NCBI GenBank assembly: GCA_963747255.1
Contig: CAVVEG010000005.1
Location: forward strand, 248,001-312,000
Direction of reading: 5' to 3'
DNA: 64,000 nucleotides
Source: CAIYRG01 sp963747255
Lineage (GTDB): Bacteria > Pseudomonadota > Alphaproteobacteria > Micropepsales > Micropepsaceae
Part shown: piece by piece, positions 61,091 through 64,000 of the stretch
Layout of the letters: each line of letters begins with the position of its first letter
How positions within the stretch are numbered: the stretch's first letter is position 1
Made by a program: the position numbers and the translations under genes
The notes under the pieces: model-generated
Databases searched by the model: none
Told to the model about the DNA's origin: nothing
Seen by the model: the letters and a program-made list of their open reading frames with translations, nothing else

Positions 61091-62031
61091 TGCCGGAATT
61101 CCGGCGCAAGCTGGATGTCGGCTTTGCTCTTGAGATAGGCAAGATTCGCGTTTTCGACGCGGGTCTGCTCGTCCTTTTTGAAATCCTGCAACACCGCGTC
61201 ACGTGCTTCGGTAAAGGAGCGCTCAGGCGGGGCCTGACGCTTGTCCATCAGCAGGACGTGCAATTCACCACCTTCTTCAATCGGATCCGACGCCTGGTGA
61301 TTCGAGAGTTTTGCGGCAGCGGCGTAAAGGGTGGGGCTGAGTTTGATCCGCACCGCAAAGTCAAAAAGATCGCCGCGGTCGAGCTTGCCCGAATCCTTAA
61401 GGCTGTATGTCGCCGCGACATTGTCCCCGTCACTCCCCTTGCGAAAGGCGTCGGCCGCCTTCCCGGCTTTCTCTCTTGCCTGTTCGGCGGTTGTATTGTC
61501 GTCCGGTTTGATGACCAGATCGCGCAACGCCATGATGCCCTCGGCCGCGTATTTGTCCTTATGGGACTCGTAATAGGCGCGCAGCTGTTCGTCCGAAGGC
61601 TGCTGAGCCAGCACGTCGGCATCGACCTGAAGCTGCACGCCATTCACCTCAGCCATGCGTACGTCCGGATCCGAGGCCGCCAGATCGACCTCCAGCCCGC
61701 GCTGGACCAACAGTTCTTCGTCCATCATTTCATTCAGGACTTTCTGGCGCTGCTCCCTGGTTGTTTTCTCGAACGGTTGCGCGCTTTCAATCTGGACCTG
61801 GGTGATGAAATCGCTGCGCAGAATGTGACGGCCATTGATCAGCGCTACGTCTTCGGTCGGTACGCCCGAAATCTTCGTCCCGGCGGCAGTAAACAGTCCA
61901 AATCCGGCAATGACGAGCCCGAGTGTCGCTCCGATCGCAAACAGGATCAGGGAGCGTCTCGGATTTACCTCCGAGATGGGTCCAAGAACGCCTGCCCGCG
62001 CCTTCGCTTCCTTTACAGTCGTATCAACCAT
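61087..62031 (-). CDS. Membrane-anchored peptidyl-prolyl cis-trans isomerase (parvulin/SurA type)
   Basis: A 314-residue protein. A cytoplasmic N-terminus with SEVNPRRSLILFAIGATLGL and one membrane helix anchors a periplasmic SurA-like helical domain (INGRHILRSDFITQVQIESA, VLNEMMDEELLVQRGLEVDL) and a parvulin-type PPIase region (ALRDLVIKPDDNTTAEQARE, ATYSLKDSGKLDRGD, LHVLLMDKRQAPPERSFTEA). It would help fold exported proteins. Its stop overlaps the HupE start, so it belongs to that unit. Its gene is 47 bases from the cytochrome stop. Confidence 0.82.
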   Translation of the reverse strand: MVDTTVKEAKARAGVLGPISEVNPRRSLILFAIGATLGLVIAGFGLFTAAGTKISGVPTEDVALINGRHILRSDFITQVQIESAQPFEKTTREQRQKVLNEMMDEELLVQRGLEVDLAASDPDVRMAEVNGVQLQVDADVLAQQPSDEQLRAYYESHKDKYAAEGIMALRDLVIKPDDNTTAEQAREKAGKAADAFRKGSDGDNVAATYSLKDSGKLDRGDLFDFAVRIKLSPTLYAAAAKLSNHQASDPIEEGGELHVLLMDKRQAPPERSFTEARDAVLQDFKKDEQTRVENANLAYLKSKADIQLAPEFRQ

Positions 62032-62078
62032 GGCATGCTTTCCGGTACAGGGGATTCATCTGCCGCTCGTATTCGGGC

Positions 62079-62879
62079 TCATCCGTTTCGCCGCGATGAT
62101 GTGGCGAGAGCCGAGCGATTATTCGGCGAATCGGGTGATTCCCTGGAGTGTGAGTGAATATAAACGGCCAATGCCCTGATGGTCGGAAACGACAGTTTTC
62201 CAATCCAGGCTGGGCAAAGGCCGTGGCGGCCGTCATAAATGGACCGGAAAATGGCGTTCTCATCGCCGCCATACAGCCAGTCTTCATCGATCAGATTGGG
62301 TGCGCCGTAATCCGATATGCCGGTCGCGTCACGCGAATGGCAGTCGTAGCAGACGCCCTTGTCCTGAAAGATCTTGCTCCCGCGTTCCACAGCGGCAGGA
62401 TCTTCCTTGTGTTTTTTCGCATTCAGCGAAAGGACATAGGCCATCACGTCCCTGATTTCCGGTTCGGACAGCACCTTTTGCCGCCCAATCGCAGGCATGT
62501 CGGTCACATTGTGGGACTTGCCCAGCCCGGCACGAATTCCATAGAGGATGGTTCTTTCGATGTCCGAGATACGGCCGTAATCGTAGAGCCAAATTCCGTC
62601 GGAAAGATTGGGAACACCGCGCTGATCGCCCTTCATGTCCGTCCCATGACAGGAGGCGCAATTCTCAACATAGGCCTTGCTGCCTACCGTCTCGGAATAT
62701 GACAAGAGTTCTGGATTTGCCGGGATCGAGTCAGGGCTCGCGCGCACCAGCTCTGTGCCAATACTGTAATCACGCCACTCGAAATAGCCGAACCCGGCTA
62801 ATCCGATTCCAGCGCAGGCAATCGCGACCGGCGGTAACCATCGCCGCCAGCCGCTTTTGGCAAACCTGAAAGCGGGCAT
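62079..62879 (-). CDS. Membrane-anchored dihaem cytochrome c, CcoP-like, with Cys in place of the second axial Met
   Basis: A 266-residue protein with one N-terminal membrane helix (LPPVAIACAGIGLAGFGYFE) and two class I haem domains outside. Haem 1: CASCH at residues 74-78, axial Met expected at 128 in NVTDMPAIGRQKVL. Haem 2: CYDCH at 177-181, with LIDEDWLYGGDENAIFRSIY and GRHGLCPAWIGK. In CcoP-type proteins this last motif reads Gly-x-Met-Pro-Ala-Trp, so Cys222 stands where the axial Met should be. It is the first gene of the minus-strand unit with PPIase and HupE, and probably passes electrons to or from the neighbouring membrane proteins. Confidence 0.88.
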   Translation of the reverse strand: MPAFRFAKSGWRRWLPPVAIACAGIGLAGFGYFEWRDYSIGTELVRASPDSIPANPELLSYSETVGSKAYVENCASCHGTDMKGDQRGVPNLSDGIWLYDYGRISDIERTILYGIRAGLGKSHNVTDMPAIGRQKVLSEPEIRDVMAYVLSLNAKKHKEDPAAVERGSKIFQDKGVCYDCHSRDATGISDYGAPNLIDEDWLYGGDENAIFRSIYDGRHGLCPAWIGKLSFPTIRALAVYIHSHSRESPDSPNNRSALATSSRRNG

Positions 62880-63036
62880 AGCAATTCCCCAACTCAGATT
62901 GCGTATCCAGTCAGCACTCCAGGCAAGTTTTTACATGTTTCATCTGCGCGGTCCTACCCGGAAGCTGCTGATGCCCAGCCGCTTGCCAGCCTGTCGCGCT
63001 CTTGTGACTGCGCCGATAGGGGAGCGGTAAGGGTTC

Positions 63037-63330
63037 TTAGAGCGGGGGGCCGACGGTGACGCGGTAAGGACGAATGTCCACGGTCTGAAACAGACCGGCT
63101 GTGACATAGGGATCCTTCTTCGAGAATTCTTCGACCGCCGCGCGGTCCGCCGCTTCCACAATCAGCAAAGATCCCGCCATATTACCGTCCTGGTCGAGAT
63201 AGGGACCGCCGATTTTCACCGTAACCATGCTCTGGCCCCCATTGGCGTAAGCAAGATGCGCTTCTCTGGTTGCCATGCGGAGTGGAAGACTATTCGGCTT
63301 ATCGATGCAGGAAATTGCGAACAGCGCCAT
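63037..63330 (-). CDS. YciI-like protein
   Basis: A 97-residue cytoplasmic protein of the YCII fold. MALFAISCIDKPNSLPLRMA, then REAHLAYA with the conserved His, and SLLIVEAADRAAVEEFSKKD followed by DPYVTAGLF, the usual His-Asp pair of the family. YciI proteins have weak hydrolase activity or unknown roles. The start at 63330 gives the normal N-terminus. It follows the GTPase gene stop by seven bases. Confidence 0.88.
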   Translation of the reverse strand: MALFAISCIDKPNSLPLRMATREAHLAYANGGQSMVTVKIGGPYLDQDGNMAGSLLIVEAADRAAVEEFSKKDPYVTAGLFQTVDIRPYRVTVGPPL

Positions 63331-63337
63331 GTAGCCC

Positions 63338-64000
63338 TCAAGCCTCTGCCACGCATGCCTCGAAACCGGCCTTGAGTTCGGCACGGTCCAGATTTCGTCC
63401 GATAAACACCAGGCGTGAATAGCGGGGCTCGCCCGCGTTCCATTCCCGCTGCAGATCGCCTTCCAGGATCATGTGCACAGCCTGAAACACCAGCCGGCGG
63501 TTGTTATCCTTGACGTCGATGATTCCTTTCGCCCGGAGGATGTCCTGTCCTCTGTTTTTGCAAAGCGCAGTCAGCCAGCGCGCGACCTTTCGGCGGTCCA
63601 TCGGGCGATAGAGCGCGAGTGAGATGCTTTTCACCTCATCGTCGTGCCGGCCATCCGGCTCGTGCTCGTGACAGTCATCGCCATGAACATGGTCTTCTTC
63701 ACCATGGGGCGGGTTGAGAAAATGGGGTTCGAGATCAATGATCCGATTCAAATCAAAGCCGCCGCGCCCGATTACCGCGTCGAGATCGATTTCGGCGCGC
63801 CGGGCCCGATGGATCGGCGCAATCGCGTTGATTGCATGCAATCTCGCCTCGACTTTCTGCAGTTCAGTTTCCGCTACAAGATCGGTTTTGTTCAGTATGA
63901 TCTGATCGGCGAAAGCGATCTGTTCGCGAGCCTCCCGGCTGTCGCGCAGGCGCAGGTGAATATGTTTGGCGTCCACCACGGTCGTGATGGAATCGAGCTC
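63338..64000 (-). CDS. COG0523/CobW-family GTP-binding protein, C-terminal part
   Basis: A G3E-family GTPase cut by the right edge of the window. Visible are ELDSITTVVDAKHIHLRL, ADQIILNKTDLVAE (the Asn-Lys-x-Asp guanine motif), and a His/Asp/Glu-rich metal-binding insert at HGEEDHVHGDDCHEHEPDGR. The C-terminal CobW domain follows, with GIIDVKDNNRRLVFQAVHMI and a final YSRLVFIGRNLDRAEL. Members insert or deliver metals (Zn, Co, Fe). The N-terminal Walker A and CxCC motif lie outside the window. Confidence 0.9.
   Translation of the reverse strand, partial: ELDSITTVVDAKHIHLRLRDSREAREQIAFADQIILNKTDLVAETELQKVEARLHAINAIAPIHRARRAEIDLDAVIGRGGFDLNRIIDLEPHFLNPPHGEEDHVHGDDCHEHEPDGRHDDEVKSISLALYRPMDRRKVARWLTALCKNRGQDILRAKGIIDVKDNNRRLVFQAVHMILEGDLQREWNAGEPRYSRLVFIGRNLDRAELKAGFEACVAEA

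Overview
The window is GC-rich chromosomal DNA that looks alphaproteobacterial. The indications are a DUF6165 gene, several short proteins of the type with a repeated Tyr-Arg-x-x-Ala motif, a DUF883 gene, an MbfA-type iron exporter, a probable ROSE RNA thermometer in front of a small heat-shock gene, and alphaproteobacterial-style transport and catabolic genes. I cannot place it below class.

Layout. 0-14 kb: housekeeping and mixed genes. These include a partial coaBC, a DUF924 gene broken by one stop codon, esterases (one frameshifted), a FlK-like thioesterase, a GlcG/HbpS-like protein, Hsp20, an aromatic-acid-type MFS permease, two sets of tandem micro-proteins, a Tat-exported dienelactone hydrolase and a HerA-like ATPase. 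14.4-19.06 kb: a decayed accessory island ending at a tRNA-Arg(CCU). It holds a possible cysteine-peptidase-like protein, a chimeric FRG-domain remnant, an AlpA-like regulator, a Phd/PemK-like toxin-antitoxin pair and a truncated IS630 transposase joined to a SEC-C fragment. 19.1-24.9 kb: secreted lectin, ileS, a DUF4142 protein and an AI-2E family transporter.

24.9-54.6 kb: a very large catabolic and transport region. The first operon (+) has an MFS permease, a CMD-fold protein, an ornithine cyclodeaminase-like enzyme, a bicupin dioxygenase-like protein, a DapA-like lyase and a class II aldolase. A second operon (-) has an amidohydrolase, an enolase-superfamily enzyme, an ABC binding protein and an ABC ATPase, with no permease. 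After a few unrelated genes comes a third, long (+) array: SDR, aryl-AMP ligase, amidohydrolase, enoyl-CoA hydratase, two cupins, a TctCAB transporter, a His-rich protein, a ThDP enzyme, a 3-hydroxyisobutyrate dehydrogenase-like enzyme, a two-gene spermidine-synthase-like module, a third cupin and two tandem DASS anion transporters. Together these suggest uptake and breakdown of one or more carboxylated, probably aromatic, compounds. I see no LysR/IclR/GntR-type regulator next to them. Three genes in this array contain single-base frameshifts, all in the same direction.

54.6-64 kb: an MbfA iron exporter, a CMD-family protein, and what I consider the most interesting locus. It has four related polytopic membrane proteins (DUF6644-like, one with a duplicated N-terminal membrane unit), a 34-residue membrane peptide, a HupE/UreJ_2-like protein, a membrane-anchored PPIase and a CcoP-like dihaem cytochrome c in which the second haem's axial Met is Cys. 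This looks like an undescribed membrane redox or metal system. The window ends in YciI-like and COG0523 GTPase genes.
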